NCBI GenBank assembly: GCA_022497155.1
Contig: MU385743.1
Location: forward strand, 372,001 to 436,000
Source: Whalleya microplaca
Lineage: Eukaryota; Ascomycota; Sordariomycetes; Xylariales; Xylariaceae
Direction: 5' to 3'
DNA: 64,000 nucleotides
The position numbers and the translations under genes are program-made. Shown piece by piece: positions 55,024-64,000 of this stretch. The notes beneath the pieces were generated by a model. It ran no database searches, had not been told where the DNA came from, and worked only from the letters and a program-made list of their open reading frames with translations. Numbering within the stretch: the first letter of the stretch is position 1; every line of letters starts with the position of its first letter.

Positions 55024-56352
55024 ATGCCGTCAGATAATGTCAAACTCATCTATAAATCACTTGGGTTTTTCCTTCCTTACTTAGGTAGACTCGCTCTTCA
55101 GCGTGTGGCCGCAACGTATCATGGCTGGAGATGGCGAGACACGGCCGACGCCAAGAATGTCGTAGTGCTTGGGGGCTCATTCGCGGGGATCGAGTTGGTG
55201 AAGCGACTAGCTGAGACGCTCCCAACGGGGTTCAAGGTGGTATGGATCGAGAAGAACTCGCACTTCAACTATTTGTTCAACTTCCCCCGCTTTGCCGTCA
55301 TGACGGGGCACGAGCACGAGGCCTTCATCCCGTACAACGGCGTCGCACGGGGCACGCCCGCTGGAATCTTCAAGCGTATCCAGGACACAGCCGTCAAGCT
55401 CACTGAGGATCAGGTACTGCTCGCGTCGGGCGATAAGATTGACTACGCCTACCTCGCTATTGCGACGGGGTCATCGCAGCCGCTCCCCGTGCAAGTGGTG
55501 GCCACGGAGCGCAGCGAAGCATGCCATGAGTTACAGGGGGTGCAGCAGACCATCAAGACAAGTCATAGGATTGCCGTCATTGGTGGAGGAGCCGTGGGCG
55601 TTGAGCTCGCCAGCGATATCAAGGACTTCTATCGGGACAAGGACGTGACACTGATCCACTCGCACGGCCAGATCCTGAGCCACTTCGGTAATCGTTTGGG
55701 GGAGTATGCGCTGCGCGCTCTGCGGGATGAGCTCAAGATCCGCGTTCTGCTGAACGAAAGGCCTAAGATGCCTACCACAGGGAATATGACTAGGTCGGCC
55801 ACGTTGAGTTTCTCCGATGGGCACGAGGAACATTTTGATCTTGTCGTATGCGCGGTTCTCTTTTTCATGGATTTCATCTACTTACCAAATACTTCCTAGA
55901 TTGGCTGCACCGGGCAGCAACCCAACTCATCCATTCTGGCGTCTCTGCTCCCCAGCGCTATCTCGAAGGAAAGCTCGCGCATTCTGGTTCAACCGACACT
56001 CCAAGTGAGTACAACAGAGGCGCCTATCCCCGACACGCCCATATTTGCCTTCGGCGACGTGGCGGAACATGGAGGCCCCCGCATGGCGCGGGCTGGCTGG
56101 CTTCAGTCAGAGGTGGTGCTGGACAACATCCTGGCCATGATCGGCGGGCATACGCCGTGGCGGAGATACACGCCCAACGTGTTTATTGAGGGCGCGATTA
56201 AGCTGACACTAGGCAAGACGCATAACGTCGTCTATGCAATAGATGCGGATGGTTCCGACGTTATGGTACCCGCGAGAAACGGCCGGCTAGATCTAGAAAT
56301 CGAGCGAGCGTGGAAGGAGTTTGGTGTTGGGTCCGAGTTCAAGCGGGTTTAA
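55024..56352 (+). CDS. AIF/FSP1-like FAD-dependent NAD(P)H oxidoreductase, 424 aa
   Basis: Two exons, 55024-55845 and 55900-56352, with a 54-bp phase-0 intron (donor GTATGC, acceptor CCTAG). The FAD-binding strand is NVVVLGGSFAGIELVKRL near residue 45. The NAD(P)H-binding strand is IAVIGGGAVGVELASDI, and AFGDVAEHG is the second FAD contact. This is the pyridine-nucleotide-disulfide oxidoreductase fold of apoptosis-inducing-factor-like (AMID/FSP1) quinone reductases; the redox Cys pair of disulfide reductases is not seen. The N-terminus (IYKSLGFFLPYLGRLAL) is hydrophobic and may attach to a membrane. Two copies of the cluster promoter motif lie upstream. A redox tailoring role or a protective quinone reductase role are both possible. 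Confidence 0.9.
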
Positions 56353-56718
56353 CGAATCTGCGGTAGAAGAGTGTGTGGAAGCATTTGAAATGTCAGCGTT
56401 GCTTTGAGAATAGACGCTAGAGTTTGGCCGGCGTGTGCACCAAGTTGAGTAAAAACTTGATTTGATTTGAATTCTTAAGTTTAACTTTAATATTATTAAA
56501 CTCTTGTCATGGGATAGATCAGGCGCTATTGATGCGCAGCAACAACGGCGTCGTTTTTGCGACAACTATATATAAAATGAATGAATTTCTTGAAAACGCT
56601 GAGCTTAAGATTTCTCAAGAATACAATTTTGGATCTTGTCAGAAAGTCATTCACTCATCGCACTCAAAAGTGTAATCACACGTTCGCAATCTAATGAACA
56701 TTGAGACTCAGTTCTCCG
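56353..56718. other. convergent 3' region; no gene seen
   Basis: The FAD oxidoreductase and the OMT-fold gene end tail to tail here. AT-rich, no further feature. Confidence 0.55.
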
Positions 56719-58215
56719 TCACTCCTCTAAACGCCATTCCATCAATGAAGCACAGTCACCCACGGTTTGGAAACAGCCCTTTAGGGTCAACCTTGGATCC
56801 GCCTTCTTAAACAAGCTGATCCAGTCATCCCTCGTCCTCTCGAATGAATTCGTAACCGCCAGCATCTGCAAGTCGATGCCAATATTGAGCCTGGTGATGG
56901 CGCCAGTAGGGCCCAATCCAGGCTGATGTGCGTTCTTCTTGAGGTTAATTGCCTTCCCGTTGATGGGATCCCCGGGTGGTGGATCACCGCCGTCCATGAC
57001 GATGTCGCGCGTAATAAGACGACTCTTCTTGGGGTCCATGGCCTCGACGGTGCGTCGCAGAATCGTAATAGCTTTCTCGTCGTTCTCCTTGTGCAGAACG
57101 GTCGCCATGAAGTAGACGTCGGCACCCTTGATAGGCTGCTCAGCATCGTTCTCATGCGGCATGTATGAGAATCGATTACGGAGCTCAGGCGCCAGCTGCT
57201 CGTAGAATTTCTCCTCGTACCACGGCTGATTCCGTACTTGCACGATAAAAGTCAGGTCGGGACACGCCAGGGCCACACGGGAGGCGAGATAGCCGGTTAT
57301 TCCAGCGATCTGATCTCGCAAATCAGCAGATTAACTCACCCACACTCTTGGTGGGTCAGACTCACATCTACGACGGTCGCTTTGCCAAGTCCCTTCCAGT
57401 CATAAGCGCGCAGCAGGTTTGTGCCCTTGACGGCGCCGCCGGTCTGGAAGAACGTGTCCGTGTCGTAGAGTCGCCAAAGGCGGAAACCCTTGCCCTTGAC
57501 ACCGTTCCACTCACCCTGATCGTCCTCTTCGAAGAATTGGTAGAACGTCTTCTCCTCACCGGGCTTCGCGTTCAGGTTTGGCCCGATGTGATAGGGATTG
57601 GTGGTGTCCCCCCACTTCTGTGTCGCAGCAATCAGCTTGTTTGAGTACCAGGGCTGAACCTCGTCGACGTTGTGCAGGATCCACGCCCGAGCCTGTGGAT
57701 CGATGCCAATGACTGAGTTGCTGGTATGCGCTACGTAGCCCAGCTCGGGCTCGCAGAAGTAGTGCTGTGTGTAGGCCATGGCCAGCACGCGGCGGAGACG
57801 GCGCTCACCGAGACCGACCTTTTTTGATAGATCCAAGTACGAGATCTTTCCATCTCGTGGCACCGCGTCGAAGATGTTGTAGGCCGTCAGGAAGTGAAGC
57901 GCCGTATCATCGTATTTGGCCAATTCAGTTTGTCAGTTAAACATACTAAGGATCATATGGGACGATGACGATGTCTAGATTCACATTCAACATATGCCAC
58001 CTCAGGTGGTCGGCAGAGCCAGTGGCGAGGTTCGCCAAGGTTGAGGCCGTCTCGATCAAGAGTAGCCGGGCTCGCTGTACCTCAGCGTCGTCTGGCAGCC
58101 CCGTGGGACTGTCTACTGCAAACGATGGTTGCGGCAGATTGTGCTTGGTGAGATAGGTACCGATAACGTCCACGTGGGACTGGATATCCGAGGAGAGCAT
58201 TCGGAGGAGCGACAT
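56719..58215 (-). CDS. O-methyltransferase-fold protein (possible pericyclase), about 458 aa; one splice site abnormal
   Basis: Three minus-strand blocks: 58215-57985, 57920-57366 and 57309-56719. The last junction is a normal intron (GTGAGT to CAG). The first has donor GTGAAT and a TTTAACTGAC branch, but the only frame-compatible acceptor ends in TTG, not AG. There is a winged-helix dimerisation part (YLDLSKKVGLGERRLRRVL), then a family 2 OMT catalytic domain. The SAM motif reads VVDIAGITGYLA instead of VVDVGGGxGxxx. The usual base is kept as His in VLHKENDEKA. Family C-terminal blocks follow (LQMLAVTNSFERTRDDW). In 2-pyridone and tetramate clusters such proteins can be pericyclases (LepI, IccD) rather than methyltransferases. 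With an ER-partnered PKS-NRPS and an SDR beside it, that is plausible here. Confidence 0.75.
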
Positions 58216-58712
58216 GATGCTAGGCTAAGATGGGCCAATGTGTGCCTACTAAGGAAACTTGGCTCGACTCATAGAAGTTGAAGGATTCTAAATGCAGCTA
58301 TGCGATCGAAATACTAGATATTGCCATGACACCCGGATCTAACATAGTCAATATCCCTCTCGCCTCAGTCGCTTGAATTAATGATATCTTCCGGGTGACG
58401 TTTATTGATGGATGAGAGTGGATAACGTAAACCTCCCCGAGCTCCCCGTCACATCGCATAAGTGACTATATCTTTCCATTCCTACTAAGTTATGCATACT
58501 AATTCCGAGTCGACCCCTACTGGCACACATTCTACATAAACGGAGAATTACAATATGAAATGGTTTGCATAAACATTTGCTAATTTGATGAAGGACTAGG
58601 TGCTAGGTTACACTTCATCAAGCTCCAGATGCCATACATCATGAGACTCTGTTGTGTTGGAGGGGCGCATGACAAACCTAACCAACTCAACCCTATTACC
58701 TAATACCTCCGC
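58216..58712 (-). promoter_or_regulatory. upstream region of the OMT-fold gene with two CGGGGAG words
   Basis: CTCCCCG occurs at 58433-58439 and 58442-58448; on the coding strand this reads ACGGGGAGCTCGGGGAG. They lie about 220 bp before the ATG at 58215. The right part is the 3' flank of the SDR gene. No other gene. Confidence 0.5.
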
Positions 58713-59609
58713 TCACCAAGGTAGTGGTGTTCCGTCTACGTTAACAAATGTGCCAGAGGTGGTTGCGAGTGTGGCGCGATCGAGCTAGAAAGTCTTGAGT
58801 ATCAAATTCCACTGTGCTATGATACGGGTATCATACCAGAGACAACAGACTCGACACGCATTGATCCACTGAGAGGCCCTTTACCGACACCTTCAGCTTT
58901 GCAGCAGCCTCTGTGCGGTTCTTGGTGACGACTGAGCCGGGGTGGACGGCGAAAGCTATCAAATTGGGATGCTCTATCTGGAGTCTGAGGATGAAGAAAT
59001 TGGCTAGCATCTTGGAAGCGGCGTACGAACTGAGTGGGAAGTGGGCAAACGTCCTCATTCCGCTCATTGTTGCCGCTCCAGCCGAGTTGAGGAGGAATAT
59101 GGGCTTCTTAGACTTGCTCAGAAGCGGCCAAGTGGCCTGAAAGAGGCGGATTACACCGTAGGCATTGACGTCGATGTGGTTCTGCAAGTCGGCGAGCTTC
59201 ATGTCGACGACCTTCTGATGGGCGGCCGGGTCGAATACGCCTGCGTTGGCGATGACGATGTCGAGTCGGTTAATGTCATGAAGCTGCGCCAATGCTTGCG
59301 CGGCATCGTTTGCGTCTGCATCTGACCTAGCGTCGATCTTTACGATGATGACCCTACTGTCTGGCGCGCAATCTAATCGAGAGAGATCAAGTGCCTCGAT
59401 CGAGGATGGTGCTCTCACTCCGGCAACAACGGTCGTGTTGGGACGTTTCAGATAGTGTTTTACAAACCCTTTGCCGATGCCTTCGTCCGAACACTATCAT
59501 CAGCTACGATCATAACCATGATCACTTGATTCTAAGCAACTTGTAAAGGGGGCGCCGTATGTAATTACTCACCTTGGCTGGCTCCTGTGACGAGTATGAC
59601 TGTAGTCAT
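58713..59609 (-). CDS. short-chain dehydrogenase/reductase, 250 aa
   Basis: Three minus-strand exons: 59609-59573, 59480-58837 and 58784-58713. Donors are GTGAGT and GTATGA, acceptors GAAG and CTAG, and the phases agree. The N-terminus rebuilds to VILVTGASQGIGKGF, a classical SDR NAD(P) motif TGxxxGIG. NAG is present in IVIANAGVFD, Ser in LLNSAGAAT and the catalytic YxxxK in SSYAASK, followed by VHPGSVVT. The last exon supplies TSGTFVNVDGTPLPW, the normal C-terminus of this fungal SDR group. Length is standard. In comparable clusters (for example leporin) an SDR reduces the ketone next to the ring to give the alcohol that a pericyclase dehydrates and cyclises; that role is inferred only. A CGGGGAGATAA element lies 165 bp upstream. 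Confidence 0.92.
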
Positions 59610-60371
59610 CTTCGATATTTGCACATGAGACATATCACTATTGCAATACGCTCTTGAACTGAGCCCTCATACTCTTTGTAGATCTTCAAGATGATGAGGC
59701 GAACACATCGTCTATGTCACGTACCTTCTAACGACCAGGGTACTGTACATCTTGGGAGACCTAGTGTCCATGTTTATCTCCCCGATATCTCCGGAGGAAT
59801 TTAGGGCCAGGCAAACGCTTTCCCCGTGGTAAGACATTCTAAATTCACTAGTGTACGTCTCTGTACAGCGACCCCCTGTCATAAGTATATACGTTTATTA
59901 GAATCTTGAAATTAGTGTTATAAAAATATTATTTCTTCATATGAGTTATACTTTGAAACCACTTTATCTACTCTAGTTCGTATCAAAATCTTGCATTATT
60001 ACGAGGTTTTTGGGAATATCTTTATCGCGGACTTGAACAACAGGGGTGAAGGATGATGCCAGAGAAGGTTGCTGCCTTGTAGGACTGTCGTCAGACAGCT
60101 CGTAGTTAACCCTTCCGCGGAGCCCCCTAGATCTCCGTGGGTGAAAGAAGACTGTTGATGCAATTGCAATAAGCCTTCCGCGGAGCTGTCAGATGGCTAG
60201 ACTTCATTTCTTTAGGTGAACAAATGCCTGCCTAAATTGTTATATTTCGAGCTGCCTACTGCCTTGCAAACGAGTTTGATACCGTCCTATCAAATTATCA
60301 CCAGGACTACGAAAACTACTGCGACTCCCTCTCCCACAAAAGTCAGTGTAGTCCTTCAGCCTGCTTTGAAT
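59610..60371. promoter_or_regulatory. divergent promoter region of SDR and MFS exporter
   Basis: About 760 bp between divergent starts, with CGGGGAGATAA (minus strand) at 59774-59784, an adjacent CTCCGGAG palindrome near 59789, TTCCGCGGAGC at 60113-60123 and TTCCGCGGAGCT at 60176-60187. No coding sequence is supported. Confidence 0.65.
60113..60187 (+). promoter_or_regulatory. two TTCCGCGGAGC elements upstream of the MFS exporter
   Basis: Copies at 60113-60123 and 60176-60186, about 185-260 bp before the ATG at 60372. A related CTCCGTGGG lies between them at 60133. Confidence 0.7.
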
Positions 60372-61981
60372 ATGACCGATACGGAGAAATCATCTGTAGC
60401 ATCTGCTACCATTGTCGAGAGCTCGGCCGTTGCGCAAGCGCTGGATCCCAATGTGGTTGACTTTGATGGACACGATGATCCAGAGAACCCTATGAATTGG
60501 TCGCCGGCCAGAAAGAATGTAACTATCGCTATAGTGACCGTGATGACGCTTCTATCGTTCGTTGAACATCTGTTGTTCTTTAGCTCCTAGTATATTTAGA
60601 ACGCTAACTCGTATCCTAGGCCCATCGCATCGACCATCAGCTCCGCTGCAGCGCCAGAGATTATGCTGTACTTCCACTCAAGTAACGAGACGCTCATGGC
60701 CTTCGTTACCACCGTCTTCCTGCTAGGCTACACCTTCGGCCCCATCGTGATTGCTCCACTGTCCGAGATGTACGGACGAGCCATCCTGTACAAAGTGTGC
60801 ATCGTCTTGTTCCTTATCTTCAACGTGGCTTGCGCCTTGGCCAACAGCTTGGGGTCGTTAATTGTCTTCCGATTCCTTGCCGGGATTGCGGGATCTTGCC
60901 CCGTTACGATAGGCACGGGATCCATCGCCGACATCATCCCGCAGGATAGACGCGCCGGTGCTATGGGAGCTTATGTTGTCGGCGCCGTGCTGGGGCCATC
61001 TATCGGACCCATATGTGGCGGCTATTTAACACCCGCGAAGGGTTGGCGCTGGGTCTTCTGGCCGATGGCCATTGCCACTGCGCCAGTGGCTATAGTTGTT
61101 ATCTTGTTCGTGGACGAGTCATATCCATTCGTACTTTTAAAACGCAAGACGGAGCGGCTACGCAAGCAGACGGGCAACATGGATCTGCAGTCGGCGCTAG
61201 ACACGGGTAGGACACCCGGCGAACTATTTACATTCTCCATCCTACGCCCCCTCAAGATGCTCCTTTTGCCAATTGTATTCCTGTTGTCCATGTACGCCGC
61301 TGTTGTTTACAGCTACCTATACCTGTGCTTCACAACATTTCCCCGCGTCTTTGGTGGCCAGTACGGCTTCGGTAGTGGAGCCTCTGGCCTGGCTACCGTG
61401 GGTTTAGGGGTTGGTTCTGTCGTAGGCGTATTCTTCTGCGGTGGCGTGGCAGATAAACTGTCCAAGTATTTGACTACGAAAAACGGAGGCGAGACCAAGC
61501 CCGAGTACCGACTTCCCACTCTAGTCATTGGTGGACTCATCGTGCCGGCAGGGCTGTTCATGTATGGATGGACGGCTGAGCATAGGACTCATTGGATTGT
61601 GCCCATCATCGGAACTGGCTTGATAGGTTGTGGTATGCTCATTACATATGTGAGTAGTGCCGAGTACTACTAAAAAACTTGTTCGGCTAATACTGGCTCG
61701 AGATGTCCTGCACCCTATATCTCGTCGACGCTTATACCGTCTACGCCGCCTCGGTGACGGCTTCGAGTACTATTTTTCGTTGTCTCTTTGGAACTTTTTT
61801 GCCCCTGGCAGGCCCCGCCATGTACGATGCTCTGGGGATTGGCTGGGGAACTTCGCTCCTTGGTTTCATTTCCTTGGCCTTCATTCCCATTCCTTTCGTT
61901 CTCTACCGTTATGGGCAGCGGATTCGAGAGACTAAGCTCGTAAACGTGGAATTCAGTACTGAAAGGCCACAGCCCGTGTGA
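60372..61981 (+). CDS. MFS exporter (DHA1 family), 497 aa
   Basis: Three exons: 60372-60556, 60620-61649 and 61703-61981. Intron 1 has donor GTTCGT and a GCTAAC branch; intron 2 has donor GTGAGT and acceptor CGAG. The cytosolic N-terminus contains the DHA1 signature DPENPMNWSPARKN just before helix 1. Motif A is LSEMYGRA, and motif C-like glycines occur in GAVLGPSIGPICGG. The C-terminal half has YLVDAYTVYAASVTASSTIFR and the family end LFGTFLPLAGPAMYDALG-type block, restored only after splicing intron 2. Twelve helices are expected at the plasma membrane. It probably exports the cluster product or confers self-resistance. Two cluster-type CCGCGGAG sites stand in its promoter, divergent from the SDR. 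Confidence 0.93.
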
Positions 61982-63028
61982 TTTTGGCCGTTATAATTGA
62001 GATTGGATAGATGGAGAAATATCCTTCTTCTATAGCTGAGCCTTTGGCAACGATAGACCGAGTGTAATAGGTAATATCACTAAAACGTTAATACAATATA
62101 AACATAAATGTCAGCCAATATGGCCTCAGGACTGTGTGACATTTTACATGCGTAGCTACCTATCTGAGTCGTAGCCTTCAAGCGGGATAGCCGGATTTGA
62201 AAGATATGATGTGAAGGAGGTTCTTTGCTTGTATAATCGAAGGATACGTCAATCAGTGGTGTGCATTACGCGTTTTAGTCCGCCATGTCAACACTTTACG
62301 TATTGATGATAATAGTGATGACTCATATATATGGTATAGGAGACATATTGAAAAGAAGAAAAGGGGGTGAAGGGGTGTTCATTGTACCCAAGTTCTTTCT
62401 TACTCTCCCATGAACCTACGTACGTGCTCGTCTATTAATTGATGGGATAGCACCAGAGGGCTCAAGTTAGTCAGTGGCGGTCTAGCAATCTAGAACATTA
62501 CTCTTCTACATTACAAAATCTGCTATAGACAGTCATATCTCATACGATAAATTCTACAGTCTACTTTTCCTCTTATAACTAAGCCCAGTCCTAATTGTAA
62601 CGATATTATTTTCCTAAGTTTTATCAATATCTGAACAAATCCTCATGCAATAAAATCAATATTTCGAGAAAAAATTTTAATGGTTAAAATTCAATATTCA
62701 TACCTAGTGACAAAATATATAGCATTCATTCCACTCAGATATTGTTGTACGTAGTAGATTACCTAGTATTCTTTTCAAACAGTTTTAGCTACACGCAGAT
62801 TCATCTCCTGCTAATGAGAGCTAGGAATGGGCCAAGTCAGCTTACATCAAGGAGGAATCTCGATCTTCCCCCAACTCCCCGCAAGGAAGCGCAATCTCCG
62901 TGGAGACCTCCACGGGTGTTCCGCGGAGCTGGGCCGTGAAGACGAAGACGAGAGCAGATAACAAATCCAACAAAGATGCCACTCCGCTCAATTACCACGG
63001 AATCCTTGAAACACAGCATCTCAATTCC
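61982..63028. other. spacer upstream of the cluster Zn2Cys6 gene
   Basis: AT-rich with no gene recognised. The right end carries the promoter elements at 62895-62930. The frame of the regulator is open back to an ATG at 62900, so 129 bases of this stretch could be coding if that start is used. Confidence 0.5.
62895..62930 (+). promoter_or_regulatory. TTCCGCGGAGC element and a variant upstream of the Zn2Cys6 gene
   Basis: TTCCGCGGAGCTG lies at 62919-62931 and a near-palindromic CTCCGTGGAG just before it at about 62896-62905. Both are roughly 100-130 bp before the ATG at 63029, suggesting autoregulation. Confidence 0.6.
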
Positions 63029-64000
63029 ATGGAACAATCCACGGAGCACTCCACGGAGCATTTCTCCAGACGCCATGCCAGCGATACGCGGTCGCATCGT
63101 AAGGGTCATTACTCATGCGAATTCTGCCGGTCACGCAAGCTTCGATGTGACAGACCCCTACCCTGCGCTAACTGTGTATCGCGTGGGAAGAAGTGCCACT
63201 TTGGGCCAGCTGCTGCTCAACGGCAGCATCAGCAGCAGCAACCAGATTCTACTGCCGTTCACCCACCATTACCATCCCCACAGCCAACTGCCCCGGACCA
63301 GGGGGGCTTGCTAGCTGAGATACAGTCACTTAGAAAACTTGCACAAGACTTAGAGAACCGCGTTGTGCAGAGCACCAGCCACCAATGGTCTAACAATGAT
63401 AGCAGATTCTCCCAACTATCTTCACCTCACAGCCCGGGCTCATCTTTTTTGGAGATAGATCGGCCCACCTCTTCTGATCTCGGCCAGTTGAGCAAGGTGG
63501 TGGCTCATCTCGAGCGAGTGTCCATGCGCCAGAGCTCCAACGTGCGTTACATCCAATCCCTATACCATTCAACTATTGCTCGCTCGCTCATCACGATAAA
63601 TAGGACGACATCTATGTCGACGACCTAGTGTTTAAGGTCGACCGCATCCAGGTCATCCCCCGAGCTCCCAGTTATACAGTGAAGTCGAGCAAGCCGACAC
63701 GATGTGTTTGGCTACCAAGGCATGACGAGGCCACGATTCTTCTAGGCAAGTTCATCGCCAACGTCAGCTATATTCACCACGTCGTGCATCACCCTTCACT
63801 TCCAGCTATCATCGACAACGTCTATCGGCAGATCGGCGGTCAGGAGCCCATCAAGCCTGGTCATCTTGTCCTTCTTCTCAGCATTGTCGCTAGTGCGACG
63901 CACGTGTGGATATCGCACGACGATGTTGGCCACGAAGACTCTCTGTTCTCGTCGTCGGCCCAGGCGAATGCGCAGACGCCCTTGTGGATCAAGGCGGCGC
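63029..64000 (+). CDS. Zn(II)2Cys6 transcription factor, probable cluster regulator (3' end outside window)
   Basis: Two exons are visible: 63029-63541 and 63604 to the window edge. The intron has donor GTGCGT and acceptor AATAG, phase 0. The zinc cluster spans residues 30-56 (CEFCRSRKLRC, then CANCVSRGKKC), with exact C-x2-C-x6-C-x5-C-x2-C-x6-C spacing. A Gln/Pro-rich linker and a coiled-coil segment (LRKLAQDLENRV) follow, then the start of the fungal_trans domain (LLGKFIANVSYIHHVVHHPSL). I chose ATG 63029 because an in-frame ATG at 62900 would put the promoter-type CCGCGGAG site inside the coding region; either is possible. Codons just after the start contain two TCCACGGAGC words, one base from the motif. 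It is at the end of the cluster beside the MFS exporter. Confidence 0.88.

Noticed and set aside
60663..61673. MFS exporter as a 336-residue protein from one frame
   Set aside because: Lacks helix 1 and the last helices; adding exons 60372-60556 and 61703-61981 with good splice sites restores a full 497-residue DHA1 transporter.

Overview
The window is nuclear DNA of a filamentous ascomycete (Pezizomycotina). The evidence is short introns of about 50-110 bp with CTAAC/CTGAC-like branch sites, an AreA/NIT2-type GATA factor, two Zn(II)2Cys6 regulators, a fungal highly reducing PKS-NRPS, and an AT-rich transposon relic that looks like RIP (repeat-induced point mutation). I cannot place genus or species.

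Layout. 0.2-3.4 kb: the nitrogen regulator areA. 5.1-6.2 kb: a degraded DNA transposon with 52-bp terminal inverted repeats and a TA duplication. 6.2-11.6 kb: gene-poor, apart from the four-exon gene for ribosomal protein eS30 (minus strand) and a hairpin-like repeat. 11.6-30 kb: a truncated metallophosphoesterase, a CREG-like secreted protein, an epoxide-hydrolase-like enzyme, a zinc-finger/DEDD exonuclease gene, an orphan 450-aa gene, an F-box-like gene, a flavin monooxygenase, a methyltransferase and a J-domain protein. 30.3-37 kb: remnants of a P450 and an SDR beside an intact MFS transporter and an intact Zn2Cys6 regulator, probably an eroded older locus. 37.0-39.7 kb: gene-free, with diverged tRNA-like/SINE-like repeats.

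39.7-64 kb: a biosynthetic gene cluster that runs off the right edge. It holds a trans-acting enoyl reductase, divergent from a 4054-residue intronless PKS-NRPS (KS-AT-DH-MT-inactive ER region-KR-ACP-C-A-T-R); an AIF-like FAD/NAD(P)H oxidoreductase; an O-methyltransferase-fold protein; an SDR; an MFS exporter; and a Zn2Cys6 regulator. The PKS half with the ER partner should build a reduced, C-methylated chain. The C-A-T module joins it to an amino acid, and the R domain releases it as an aldehyde or by Dieckmann closure. The OMT-fold, SDR and FAD proteins would tailor the product and the MFS protein export it.

The cluster promoters share near-identical palindromic sites: TTCCGCGGAGC five times and CGGGGAGATAA three times. 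These suggest a common regulator, probably the cluster's own Zn2Cys6 protein, with possible GATA-factor (AreA) input. The OMT-fold gene lacks an AG at the only frame-compatible 3' splice site and has a degenerate SAM motif, so it may be a non-methylating enzyme such as a pericyclase, or a decaying gene.
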